This document shows positions 43,101 to 51,200 of a stretch of 64,000 nt of DNA, in pieces. The position numbers and the translations under genes are program-made. The DNA is from CBDESM01 sp965242485 (GTDB lineage: Bacteria > Chloroflexota > Dehalococcoidia > Bin125): contig CBDESM010000003.1 of NCBI GenBank assembly GCA_965242485.1, forward strand, positions 2,480,001-2,544,000. Reading direction: 5' to 3'. The notes under the pieces are model-generated. The model worked only from the letters and a program-made list of their open reading frames with translations, ran no database searches and was not told the DNA's origin. Positions within the stretch are counted from its first letter, which is position 1. Each line of letters starts with the position of its first letter.

Positions 43101-43575
43101 CACGCTGGCCGATGAAACCGTCCGCATCTGCGGCGAGCATTTGGACGCGGAGATGGAAGTCTTCTTCGGCAGCGCGCGGGCCGAGGTCGCCGGCTACGAG
43201 AACGGCTGCCTCGAAGTCGAGACCGCGACCGCGCCGGCCGGGGTCGTCGACGTGGCCGTCCGCCGGGCCGACGGGCGCACCGCGATCGCGCGGCGGGCCT
43301 ACGAGTACCGCCACGCGCGCTCGGTGATGCTGCAGTCGGGCGGCAATCTCGTGGCGTGGACGGGGCCGAACGCGGCGGTGGCGCTGGCGCTGGGGGACAT
43401 CGCCGCGCTCAACCCGCGCCTGTTCGCCTGGGATGCAAGCGGGGAAATCTGGCTCCGCTACAGCACGCTGGTGCCGAACCGGTTCAATACGCTGCGCGAG
43501 CTGCGGACGGGCCAGGCGATCTGGCTGTACATCGAACTGGAAGAGCCGGTCGAGTGGCTGCAGCCGCTGCGCTGA
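40168..43575 (+). CDS. secreted S8-like peptidase with beta-helix, IPT-like and G-x-N-L-V-x-W modules
   Basis: 1135 residues. Signal peptide (LLAILWCGAAWALGAAIASA). The S8-type catalytic domain (about 125-530) has RIAVISDGIGG with the Asp, YVTAAGN and FGGTSAAAPHVAAA with the Ser. The segment that usually carries His (HGT) reads DEGTAMIEVVHD, with Glu in its place. A right-handed beta-helix-like part follows (about 560-940), then an IPT/TIG-like domain (PVIASVTPGIGSTLADE) and a terminal module LQSGGNLVAWTGPN...WDASGEIW...WLQPL. It is exported and probably surface-bound or shed. Confidence 0.82.
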   Translation: MLRRGLLAILWCGAAWALGAAIASAGAPVALDGAWQREGPSGIEVHVDVRLGEDRPGRAALAGAGLEIELELARRVQGWIARSRVGGLAALPGVIAVRAPSYALHAAGSVVSAGDAELGAAEARAQFGIDGSGVRIAVISDGIGGLEAAREAGEAPQLAEARAFGSGSLERGDEGTAMIEVVHDLAPGAELSFGAVATDADMIAAVNYFAARVDVIVDDVSFFFPADQQSEVSRNTAAAMAEPGWPLRAYVTAAGNWAERHWGGAFEPGPDGAARGLPPGPLHLFNDSGETQRDAENALWIGSGETVELGLYWQDPRGRSTNDYDLHLADRAGRIAASSAGRQAAGQLEPVERLSFRNDGAAAWFSVLIQNWRGWAEPTRLDLFLLRGGGEGASLLRHATAARSLLAQSDAAGGAITVAAMDSANGDVRSYSSRGPTQNGAAKPELAALDAVAVSGASSHAPLFGGTSAAAPHVAAAAALLLAAQPALLAADGGDAALERRLLRDLLLDSARDIGDLGLDDASGAGAVDVFEAVARAAGAQVVDAAGPALTAAINRVNRGGTPLILLSGAGAADAPPPLTRDGAVISGAGWTIDASGESYGLIIEGDGVQVRGLRIINADRAGLMLLGADDAEVRGVELIGNGTGLIAEGSERVRIDGIRAAGNAGPGVMFADGSSGWLSNSLIGLDAEGGPAGNGGAGVLIAEQAGDVVIGPPLPPSARRSNVPEANHAAPLGALPITEIEPRSGAAHVIRGSLLIDGFPAPPGTEVDIFLDRRFAGSFLVGDAGSFSAAATGPGRVIRFSVDGVPAAASIPFEAGGASEVALAVGSPGRREPASADGGNRIMHNGGAAVEILGGDGARDIWANEVLANSGGLLAGQALSDLITAVEFDGAAVTIHGSTQREAARVDLYAGRSGEAARYIGTALASEGPFELADVIVGDADEFLAVASDDGRVVQVSHPHRARPAPVIASVTPGIGSTLADETVRICGEHLDAEMEVFFGSARAEVAGYENGCLEVETATAPAGVVDVAVRRADGRTAIARRAYEYRHARSVMLQSGGNLVAWTGPNAAVALALGDIAALNPRLFAWDASGEIWLRYSTLVPNRFNTLRELRTGQAIWLYIELEEPVEWLQPLR

Positions 43576-43623
43576 ACGCGCGGCGCTATCTTGATTTGCA
43601 GCTGCAAGCGAACGGGAGCCGCC

Positions 43624-44457
43624 ATGATCATGAAGTACGACGAACCGCAGGCCGGCGCGGACCTCGGCACGGCCGAGATCCTGATCGACGACTCCGCGCT
43701 CTCGGACTACTACGAAGGCCTTGAACTGGAGCGGCCGGAAGCGCTCGACCGGGCGCCCTCGATGGTCGCGGCCAACGCCGACCTCTCGACGCGGATGCAC
43801 TACGCGAACGACTTCGGCAACCTCTGGCTGCGCCAAGAATGGGACTTCCGCAAGCCGCTGCGCCCGGGCGGGAAGTACGAAGCCTCGGCCAAGACGATCG
43901 ATATCTACCCGCGCCGCGACCGCTCGGTGATCCTGACCGAAACGGTGGTCAAGGACGAAGCCGGCGACGTCGCCGTGGCGATGCGCCATCACCAATCGTT
44001 CGTGCTCGACCAAAGCGAGGGCGAAGTCGCGCTGCGCGACCCCTCGAAGAAGGAGGGCGCGCGCAAGTTCGAGGTGCCCGAAGGCGAGCCGTTCGGCCCG
44101 CTGGCGCGCACGATCTCGCTCGAGATGTGCGGCTCGTTCTTCCACGGCAACCGCAACTACCACACCGACAAGCAGGCCTCGGCCGAGCTCGGCTTCACCG
44201 ACGTCGTGGTCGGCGGCAAGATGACGATGTCGCTGATCGGCGAGCTGCTCGACCAGCGCTTCGGCGAGGCCTGGGCCGCCAGCGGCAAGCTGCTGGTCAA
44301 ATTCGCCAACATCGTCTGGCCCGACGAGACTGTCGTCGTCAAGGGCGTGCTCGCCGGCCCCAGCGCCGACGACCCGCAGCGCCGCGACCTCTTCTGCTGG
44401 GTCGAAAAGGGCAACGGCGTCGTCGCCGTCGTCGCCGAGGGCAGCATCAAGCTCTAG
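43624..44457 (+). CDS. MaoC-like hot-dog dehydratase family protein
   Basis: 277 residues. Two hot-dog-like halves: an N-terminal half with MHYANDFGNLWLRQEW and a C-terminal half with GRNYHTDKQ-like NRNYHTDKQASAELGFTDVVVGGKMTMSLIGELL, close to the D/Y-x-x-H active-site segment of MaoC hydratases, and IVWPDETVVVKGVL. It probably hydrates an enoyl-CoA or a related thioester. ATG at 43624 lies 8 bases after GGGAG; a shadow start upstream is unlikely. Next comes a MoaD-like gene. Confidence 0.78.
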   Translation: MIMKYDEPQAGADLGTAEILIDDSALSDYYEGLELERPEALDRAPSMVAANADLSTRMHYANDFGNLWLRQEWDFRKPLRPGGKYEASAKTIDIYPRRDRSVILTETVVKDEAGDVAVAMRHHQSFVLDQSEGEVALRDPSKKEGARKFEVPEGEPFGPLARTISLEMCGSFFHGNRNYHTDKQASAELGFTDVVVGGKMTMSLIGELLDQRFGEAWAASGKLLVKFANIVWPDETVVVKGVLAGPSADDPQRRDLFCWVEKGNGVVAVVAEGSIKL

Positions 44458-44482
44458 GCGCGCCCCGATTCGGCGGCACCGG

Positions 44483-44761
44483 ATGCCGGCGCGGGTCTTC
44501 ATTCCCCCGGGCATGCGCCCGCTCTGCAACGGCGCAGCCGAACTCGAAGCCGAGGGCGCCAACGTCCGCGAGATCGTCCTCTCCCTCGAACGCCGCCACG
44601 AGGGCTTCTTCGACGCCCTCGTCGAACGGACCCCGGAAGGCGAGCAGCTCCGCCGCGGCCTCAGCATCGCCGTCAACAACGACATCCAACCCCTGGGCCT
44701 CCGCGCCAAAGTCCCCGAAGCCGCCGAAATCCACATCCTCCCCGCCATGGCCGGCGGCTAA
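44483..44761 (+). CDS. MoaD/ThiS-type ubiquitin-like sulfur carrier
   Basis: 92 residues. The beta-grasp pattern VFIPPGMRPLCNGAAELEAEG, NVREIVLSLERR, then IAVNNDIQPLG and a terminal IHILPAMAGG. The C-terminal Gly-Gly is what is adenylated and thiocarboxylated in MoaD and ThiS. The molybdenum-hydroxylase subunit gene 700 bp downstream makes a molybdopterin role plausible, though not proven. Confidence 0.82.
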   Translation: MPARVFIPPGMRPLCNGAAELEAEGANVREIVLSLERRHEGFFDALVERTPEGEQLRRGLSIAVNNDIQPLGLRAKVPEAAEIHILPAMAGG

Positions 44762-44795
44762 ACTTAGCCGCAGGAAGCCGAGCGGAGGGGATGAG

Positions 44796-45083
44796 GTGGC
44801 GATCAACAGGATGACTCCGCGCAGGATCACGGCCAGCAGCAAAATCGCCGCAGAGGCCCCAGCACTCGAATTCACCGAAGCACTCGACGAGGAGATCGAA
44901 GAGTCTCAGGAGGGGCTGGTCGGGCAAGACCTGCTTGACGCGCAATTCGCCGCCCAAGATGCCCGCCTGATGGCGTTCATGGAGCAGAAACTGCATCAAC
45001 AGACGAAGTTCTACGTCGGCGCCCTGATCGGCGTAGTTGGCGTTGCCACCGCGATCATCAGCATCGTCATCGCCGTCACCTAG
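44796..45083 (+). CDS. tail-anchored micro-protein, family member 1
   Basis: 95 residues. Starts VAINRMTPRR with a GTG matching the ATG of the paralogue at 47763 (MAINRLRVRD). A charged, helical part (FTEALDEEIEESQEGL, MAFMEQKLHQQTKF) precedes one C-terminal membrane segment ending ...AIISIVIAVT at the last residue. The coiled part plus terminal TM resembles DUF1640-type proteins. The membrane anchor is C-terminal with almost no periplasmic tail. Confidence 0.65.
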   Translation: MAINRMTPRRITASSKIAAEAPALEFTEALDEEIEESQEGLVGQDLLDAQFAAQDARLMAFMEQKLHQQTKFYVGALIGVVGVATAIISIVIAVT

Positions 45084-45093
45084 GAGCGACCGG

Positions 45094-45294
45094 ATGGCAA
45101 AGCGAACCAGTTCTGGCATCGATCGCGCAGGAGCCCCGGCATGGCTCGATGCCAAGCTGCGCGAACAGGAGGCGCGATTCCAAGCGTTCTTCGAAGCCGA
45201 GATGTCGCGCATGACGAAAAGGTTCGTCATCGCCTTGGTCGTCGCACTCGTGATCTCCATCGCCATCTGCGGAGCTGTCACCGCCGTCACCTGA
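45094..45294 (+). CDS. tail-anchored micro-protein, family member 2
   Basis: 66 residues. A helical head (LDAKLREQEARFQAFFEAEM) is followed by MTKRFVIALVVALVISIAIC and a terminal GAVTAVT. It starts 11 bp after the preceding member, with the same head-plus-terminal-TM plan and the same VT end. ATG at 45094 follows AGGAG. Confidence 0.65.
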   Translation: MAKRTSSGIDRAGAPAWLDAKLREQEARFQAFFEAEMSRMTKRFVIALVVALVISIAICGAVTAVT

Positions 45295-45452
45295 TCGCGC
45301 GGGCGGCGAGCGCTCGCTCCGCTTGTTCGCGCGCGTTCCCTTGCCCGAAACCTGCGCATCCGCGGCGGCGGATATCCTGCGGGCGGCGTTCGCGGCTGTG
45401 GCAGAGTGCTTGTCGCGGGCCGTGTGAGAGGCATGCGAGAAAGAGGTGCGGG
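45295..45452 (+). other. upstream region of the molybdoenzyme gene
   Basis: 158 bp with a GCATCCGCGGCGGCGGAT dyad-like stretch and the AGAAAGAGGTGCGGG ribosome-binding region. No gene seen. Confidence 0.3.
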
Positions 45453-47738
45453 ATGACTACTGCTGAGCGGGCGGAGTACAAGGTCGTGGGGACGCGGCCG
45501 GTGCGGCCGGACGGGGTGGACAAGGTGACGGGGCGGGCGCGCTACGGGGCCGACATCTCGCTGCCGGGGATGCTCTGGGGGCGGATCAAGCGCTCGCCGC
45601 ACGCGCACGCGCGGATCGTTTCCATCGACACCTCGAAGGCGCGGGCGCTGCCGGGCGTGCAGTGCGTGATCACGCACGCCGACCTGCCCGGCGCGGACGA
45701 CGAGCTGGTCGATCTCGGCGAGACGGTGACGCCGTACAAGTGGACGCTGGAGAACGTCTTCGCGTCGGAGAAGGTGCTCTACCAGGGGCACGCGGTCGCG
45801 GCGGTGGCGGCGACGGACCTGCACATCGCGGAGGACGCGCTGGACCTGATCGAGGTCGAGTACGAGCCGCTGGCGCCGGTGCTGAACGTGCACGACGCGA
45901 TGGCCGACGGCGCGCCGATCCTGCATCCGGGCATGCACACGGTCGAGATGGTCGCCCGCTTCGTGCCCGGCGACGGGCGCGGCGACAAGGAGACCAACAT
46001 CGCCTCGCAGCTGGAGTTCCGCCAAGGCGACCTCGAGGCCGGCTTCGGCGAGGCCGACGTGATCGTCGAGGGCGAGTTCAGCACCGAGGCCGCGCATCAG
46101 GGCTACATCGAGCCGCAGAACGGCACCGCGCAGTGGAACTCCGACGGCACGCTGACGGTCTGGGTCTCGACCCAGGGCCCGTTCGCCGCGCGCGGGGCGT
46201 TGGCGCGGATGCTGGGCATCCCGCTCTCGAACGTCAAGGTCGTGCCGATGGAGATCGGCGGCGGCTTCGGCGGCAAGCTGCCGACCTACATGGAACCCTG
46301 CGCCGCGATCATGTCGCGGATGACCGGGCGGCCGGTGAAGATGTACATGAACCGCGAGGAAGTGCTGATCGGCACCGGGCCGACCTCTTCGACCTACGTC
46401 CGCTGCCGGATCGGCGCGAAGAACGACGGCTCCATCGTCGCAGCCGAGGCGACGCTGGCCTACGAGGCCGGCGCGTTCCCCGGCTCGCCCGTCGGCGCCG
46501 GCGCGACCTGCATGTTCGCCAGCTACGACATCCCCAACGTCTACGCCAACGCGCTGGACGTGGTCACCAATAAGCCCAAGTGCCAGGCCTACCGCGCGCC
46601 CGGCTCGCCGCAGGGCACCTTCGCGGTCGAGAGCCTGATCGACCAGCTGGCCGAACGGCTGGACCGCGACCCGATGGAGCTGCGACTGCAGAACGCGGCC
46701 GCGGAGGGCACGCGTCGCGCCGACGGCGTGCAGCTGCCGCGGATCGGCGCGCTGGAGACGATGGAGGCCGCGGCCGGGAGCCCGCACTACCGCTCGGAGC
46801 TGCAGGGCAAGGACGTCGGCCGCGGCGTCTCGATGGGCTTCTGGACCAACGCCGGGATGGAGTCGTCGGCCTACGCCTCGATCAACTCCGACGGCACGGT
46901 CAACCTCTCCGTGGGTTCGGTCGACATCGGCGGCCAGCGGGCCGGGCTGGCGATGCAGTTCGCCGAGACGATGGGAATCGATTACCAGCAGGTGCGCCCG
47001 CAGGTCGTCGACACCGACTCGATCGGCTTCACGCACGTGACCGGCGGCAGCCGCGTGACCTACGCGACCGGGATCGCCGTGCACGAGGCGGCGCTCGACG
47101 CGCGCAAGCAGATGGAGGAGCGCGCGGCGATGATCTGGGACTGCGAACCCGGCGCGGTCAGCTACGGCGACGACGGGATCATCCGCGGCCCCGGCGAGCA
47201 GCAGCTCACGTTCCACGAGCTCTGCGCCAGGATGCCCTCGACCGGCGGCCAGATCCAAGGCCAGGCCGACGTGCTGCCGAACCGGCCCGGGCCGGCCTAC
47301 GGCTGCCACATCGTCGACGTCGCGGTCGACCGCGAGACCGGCAAGGTGGACGTGCTGCGCTACACGGCGGTGCAGGACGTGGGCACGGCGATCCACCCGT
47401 CCTACGTCGAGGGCCAGGTGCAGGGCGGCGTCGCGCAGGGGCTGGGCATGGCGCTGAACGAGGAGTACGTCTACGACGAGCAGGGCATCATGCGCAACAG
47501 CAGCCTGCTCGACTACCGGATGCCGACCGCGCTGGACCTGCCGGACATCGAAACGGTGCTGGTCGAGGTGCCCAACCCGAGCCACCCCTACGGCGTGCGC
47601 GGCGTCGGCGAAGTCCCGATCGTGCCCCCGCTGGCCGCCGTCGCCAACGCGATCCAGAACGCGACCGGCGTGCGCATCCAAAACCTCCCCGCCAGCCCGC
47701 CCAAACTGCTCGACGCGCTCTTGGATCAAGAGGCGTAG
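45453..47738 (+). CDS. xanthine-dehydrogenase-family molybdopterin-binding subunit
   Basis: 761 residues of the aldehyde/xanthine/CO dehydrogenase large-subunit type. RPDGVDKVTGRARYGADI opens the a/b hammerhead domain; LYQGHAVAAVAA, FGGKLPTYMEP and KCQAYRAPGSPQ lie in the Mo cofactor domains; GVRGVGEVPIVPP has the catalytic Glu near the C-terminus. It oxidises an unknown heterocycle, aldehyde or other substrate with water as oxygen donor. The FAD and 2Fe-2S subunits are not adjacent, so partners must be encoded elsewhere or the domain works alone. Confidence 0.9.
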   Translation: MTTAERAEYKVVGTRPVRPDGVDKVTGRARYGADISLPGMLWGRIKRSPHAHARIVSIDTSKARALPGVQCVITHADLPGADDELVDLGETVTPYKWTLENVFASEKVLYQGHAVAAVAATDLHIAEDALDLIEVEYEPLAPVLNVHDAMADGAPILHPGMHTVEMVARFVPGDGRGDKETNIASQLEFRQGDLEAGFGEADVIVEGEFSTEAAHQGYIEPQNGTAQWNSDGTLTVWVSTQGPFAARGALARMLGIPLSNVKVVPMEIGGGFGGKLPTYMEPCAAIMSRMTGRPVKMYMNREEVLIGTGPTSSTYVRCRIGAKNDGSIVAAEATLAYEAGAFPGSPVGAGATCMFASYDIPNVYANALDVVTNKPKCQAYRAPGSPQGTFAVESLIDQLAERLDRDPMELRLQNAAAEGTRRADGVQLPRIGALETMEAAAGSPHYRSELQGKDVGRGVSMGFWTNAGMESSAYASINSDGTVNLSVGSVDIGGQRAGLAMQFAETMGIDYQQVRPQVVDTDSIGFTHVTGGSRVTYATGIAVHEAALDARKQMEERAAMIWDCEPGAVSYGDDGIIRGPGEQQLTFHELCARMPSTGGQIQGQADVLPNRPGPAYGCHIVDVAVDRETGKVDVLRYTAVQDVGTAIHPSYVEGQVQGGVAQGLGMALNEEYVYDEQGIMRNSSLLDYRMPTALDLPDIETVLVEVPNPSHPYGVRGVGEVPIVPPLAAVANAIQNATGVRIQNLPASPPKLLDALLDQEA

Positions 47739-47762
47739 GCTGGAGCCGAGAAAGGCCGGACG

Positions 47763-48038
47763 ATGGCGATCAACAGGCTGCGGGTGCGGGACACGATGGT
47801 CAACCGCGGCATCGCCACGGAAGCCCCCGCGATGGAGTTCGCGGACGTCCTCGACGACGAGCTCGACTCCGCGCTGGACGGATTCGCGACCAAAAACGAC
47901 TTGCTGTCGATGGAAGAGCGATTAAAGCGCTACACCGCCGAGCAGACCAACAAAGTTGTCGCCGTCACGCTGGGCGGAATCGCAGTCGGGGCCGCAATCG
48001 GGGTTGCGATCATCAGCATCATCATCACGGTCACCTGA
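47763..48038 (+). CDS. tail-anchored micro-protein, family member 3
   Basis: 91 residues. MAINRLRVRDTMV, then FADVLDDELDSALDGFATKNDLLSMEERLKRYT and a C-terminal membrane segment IAVGAAIGVAIISIIITVT. The FATKNDL...EERLKRY layout resembles DUF1640-type coiled proteins. TAGGCT 21 nt upstream overlaps the previous stop. Confidence 0.7.
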   Translation: MAINRLRVRDTMVNRGIATEAPAMEFADVLDDELDSALDGFATKNDLLSMEERLKRYTAEQTNKVVAVTLGGIAVGAAIGVAIISIIITVT

Positions 48039-48065
48039 CAGCGCCTGCCAGAACAGAGATCGCCG

Positions 48066-48281
48066 ATGATGATGATGAAACTCGCAGACGTTCTTGACGA
48101 TGAGATCGACTCTGCGCAGAGTGGATTCGCGATCAACCAAGAGATCGAGCGCCAGACGGAGATCCTGAAGCGCTACATCGCGGATCAAATGGCTCATCTG
48201 CGGCGATGGACGTTTGGCATCGCGGTGGGGGCGGCAGCAATATCGGTCGCGATCATCGGCGTCCTGATCGCTGTGACCTGA
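48066..48281 (+). CDS. tail-anchored micro-protein, family member 4
   Basis: 71 residues, beginning with four Met codons-like MMMMKLADVLDDEIDSAQSGF, clearly paralogous to member 3 (FADVLDDELDSALDGF). It ends WTFGIAVGAAAISVAIIGVLIAVT. The N-terminal basic part of members 1 and 3 is missing, so it is a shortened copy. It faces the 3' end of the giant secreted gene, 5 bp away. Confidence 0.7.
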   Translation: MMMMKLADVLDDEIDSAQSGFAINQEIERQTEILKRYIADQMAHLRRWTFGIAVGAAAISVAIIGVLIAVT

Positions 48282-48286
48282 ACCAA

Positions 48287-51200
48287 TCAGCCGGGATTCG
48301 CCGGCTCCTGGTCCGATACTGCGGCCGTCTGTGCGGCGATCAGGCAGAGCATGTCGCCGGGGGCGATCAGGTAGTCGGATGTGCCCGGGGCGGGGCCGTC
48401 GTCGGCTTCGGCGTAGGGCACCCACTTCTTGCCGTTCCAGAGATGGAGCGCCGACCAGTCGGGGCTGAGCGAGGCGAAGAGGTCGGATGCGCGGCAGAAG
48501 TGCCCGCCGTTGAAGGTGGCGAAGGCCATCCCCGCCGCGGCATCGGCCGCGACTTCCGATAACTGCCGCGCCGTGCAATCGTCGGGCAGGCCGGTATCGA
48601 CCACGACCAGCGTCGATACGTCCGGGTCCTCGCGCAGGCCGCCGGCGTGGGCGTAGAGGACGCCGATCTCCTCGCCGACCGTCATCACCTCGGCGACCGC
48701 TTCGCCGCCCTTCGTCTTTGTGTAGGACTCGATCAGCGGCGTGATCGCGACCAGCGCGGCCGTGGTCGGCCCGCCCGCCGGGCTGCGCGTGGTCGCGTCC
48801 CACCAGACCGCCGTGCCATCGGCGACCGGGTTGCCCTGATCGTCGGTGACGCGGACGCGGAAATCGAAGGTTTGCCAGATGCCCTTCGGCTCCGCGCCGA
48901 TCACCTCGATCCCCGCGGCCGGGCCGACGACGATGAACCCGGCCGAGGCAACGCGGTCGTCCGCAGTGACCCGGAGCGCGTAGCGCCCGAGCTCGAGCGG
49001 ATCCTCGCGCGGGGCCGTGACTTGGACGCGGTAGCTGCACGACAGTCGCCCGTGCAGGCACTGCTCGGTCACGATGACCCCGTCGACGACGATGTTTCCG
49101 GCCGGGTCGAAGACTTCGCGGACGGCCCGGATCGGCAGGGCAGTCGCCCGATCGAGCGCGTCGGAGGCGCGGGCTGAGATGATCGCGATATCGCGGTCGT
49201 CGTCATCCGGCGTCGCGTGGTGATGCACGATCGGCAGCCCGGAGCCGAGGGCGAGCGAGCCGCCCAGTTCGAGTCCCGCAGCCGTGCCCAGCACTTCGAG
49301 CGCGAGCTCGGCCCTCAGGGTCCGCCCCGCCGCCGTGATCGTGGCGGTGAGTTCGATATTGCCAAGGGTTTCGGGCAGGCGCAGGCTGAGCGGGATTTCG
49401 CCGATCAGCTCCGGCCCGCGATTCCCGGCTTTGGCCGACTCGCGCAGCGCGGCGATATCGAACGCGCAGGCGACGCTGGCGTTGCACCAGTCGGAGTCGA
49501 GCTGGCCGCCGCCCGCGGCGATGATGATGATCGAGTCGATCGCGGCGGCGTCCGCCGCGTCGCCCCGCTCATTGCGGATGCGCAGGCGCAGCGCTTCTTC
49601 GGCGCCGGCGAGGACGGGTCCGTCGCCGTCGCGTTCGAGCACCGCTGTATGCACCTGCTGGATGCCGAGCAAGGCGAACGAGAAGCGGCCGAAGATTTCG
49701 TCCGGCCGTTCGGCGAGCGGCGCGTGCGAGCCCCAATCAGCGCCGACTTCGCCCCAGACGATGTGGAAACCGCCGCGGCCCGCCAGCTCGCGACTGGCGA
49801 ATTTGGCCGAGATGGCGATCTCGTCCCCCGCCGCATCGTCATCGACGACCAGTTCCGGGTACTCGCCGACGAGGCTCTTGGCGTCGCAGACGACCGTCAG
49901 ATCCTCGTCCAAGTCGCGGCATTGGAGGACGGGGTAGCCGCTGCCGGCGCCGATCTCGAGGCGCTTGCCGCCGGTGTCCCGCCAAGTCGCCGGGCCGGTG
50001 ATGACCAAGTACGACTCGGCAGCGTCGAGCAGATCGTTATAGGCGCAGTAAGGGCTGGGATTCGTCCGGTAGGTGGAGGGCGGCGGGGGCGCGGCTTCGT
50101 AGGTATGAATGCAGGCGACGACTACGTCGCGGTCCTCGGGCTCCGTGATCGTGGCGCTGAGCGAGGCTCGGACCGCGGCCGTTTCGCCGGGGCCCACGAT
50201 CTGATCCGCGTCGTGCGGGAGATCCATCGCCATGACCGGATCGCCGGCGCTGCCTTCGGCCGGGGGCAGCGGGATGCCGTATCGGAACGAGCCGTAGAGG
50301 GTGACGGTCCGCAACGGGGTCACGCCGAGGTCGTCCCGCGCGGCATCGACCGAGAATTCGCCCAGCAGCCGCCCGGAGCCGGCGGCGGGCGCGGTCGCGG
50401 GGAAGTAGAACGGCTGCTCCCAGCGGACCGTTTCCGCGCTGCCGGCGCGGTCGATCCAGCCGGCGACGTTCAGCGGCCCGAACCCGCCCCCGCCGACGAC
50501 TCGCCGATCGGCGGCCCGGCCCGGCACTCCGCGCACGCTGTAGGTTCCGATCCCGCTCTGGAGCGGATCGTCGGCATCGGGGTCGACCCAGTCCATGACC
50601 GCCCATTCCCAGACCTCTTGCGGGCGGACGCGCGGATGCGAGTCGTCGCGCTCATCGCGGATGATCACGGCGGACCAGATCTGATCGCCGTTGGTCATGC
50701 CGTCGTTGGTGAACGGGGCGGTGCGGCGGCGCAGCGGATGCTCGCGGAACTCGAAGACTGGATACGGATGCCCGAGATCGGCCGGCAGAGTCGGCCCGTA
50801 GCGGATGTCGAGCGTGCCCGATGCGGTACCGCCGGTGAGCAGGTCCGCCGTGATCGTGATCCGGGCCGTGCCCGATCCGCTTCGGGGCGGCGCGAAGTAG
50901 AGCACGTTGCCCAGCAGGTTCGATGAGTAGCTGAACTCGCGCGCCTCGGAACCATCCGTGAACGTGCAGATATGGCCGGGCGCGTCGTCCGTCAGCGCCC
51001 TGGTCAGCGTGCAGACTCCGTTCCGCTGCTGTTCGTGGCGCGTGATGAAGCTGCCGGGCGGGCCGGCGACGCGGAAGCCGGTGATGAAGCGGTGATCCCA
51101 ATGCTCGGAGTTCCAGCCCAGGCGGAACCCGATCCGGTCGCGCTGGTGGTAGTGCTCCGCGCCGTTGACGCGGACGAAGTCGTATCTCAGGATCCGCGGC

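Noticed and set aside
40120..44748. Open frame of 1542 codons on the minus strand
   Set aside because: Antisense to the S8 peptidase and MaoC genes; its low-complexity Arg/Ala-rich translation is a typical GC-rich shadow.
44673..47729. Open frame of 1018 codons on the minus strand
   Set aside because: Antisense to the molybdoenzyme gene, which has all family motifs; the minus translation shows none.
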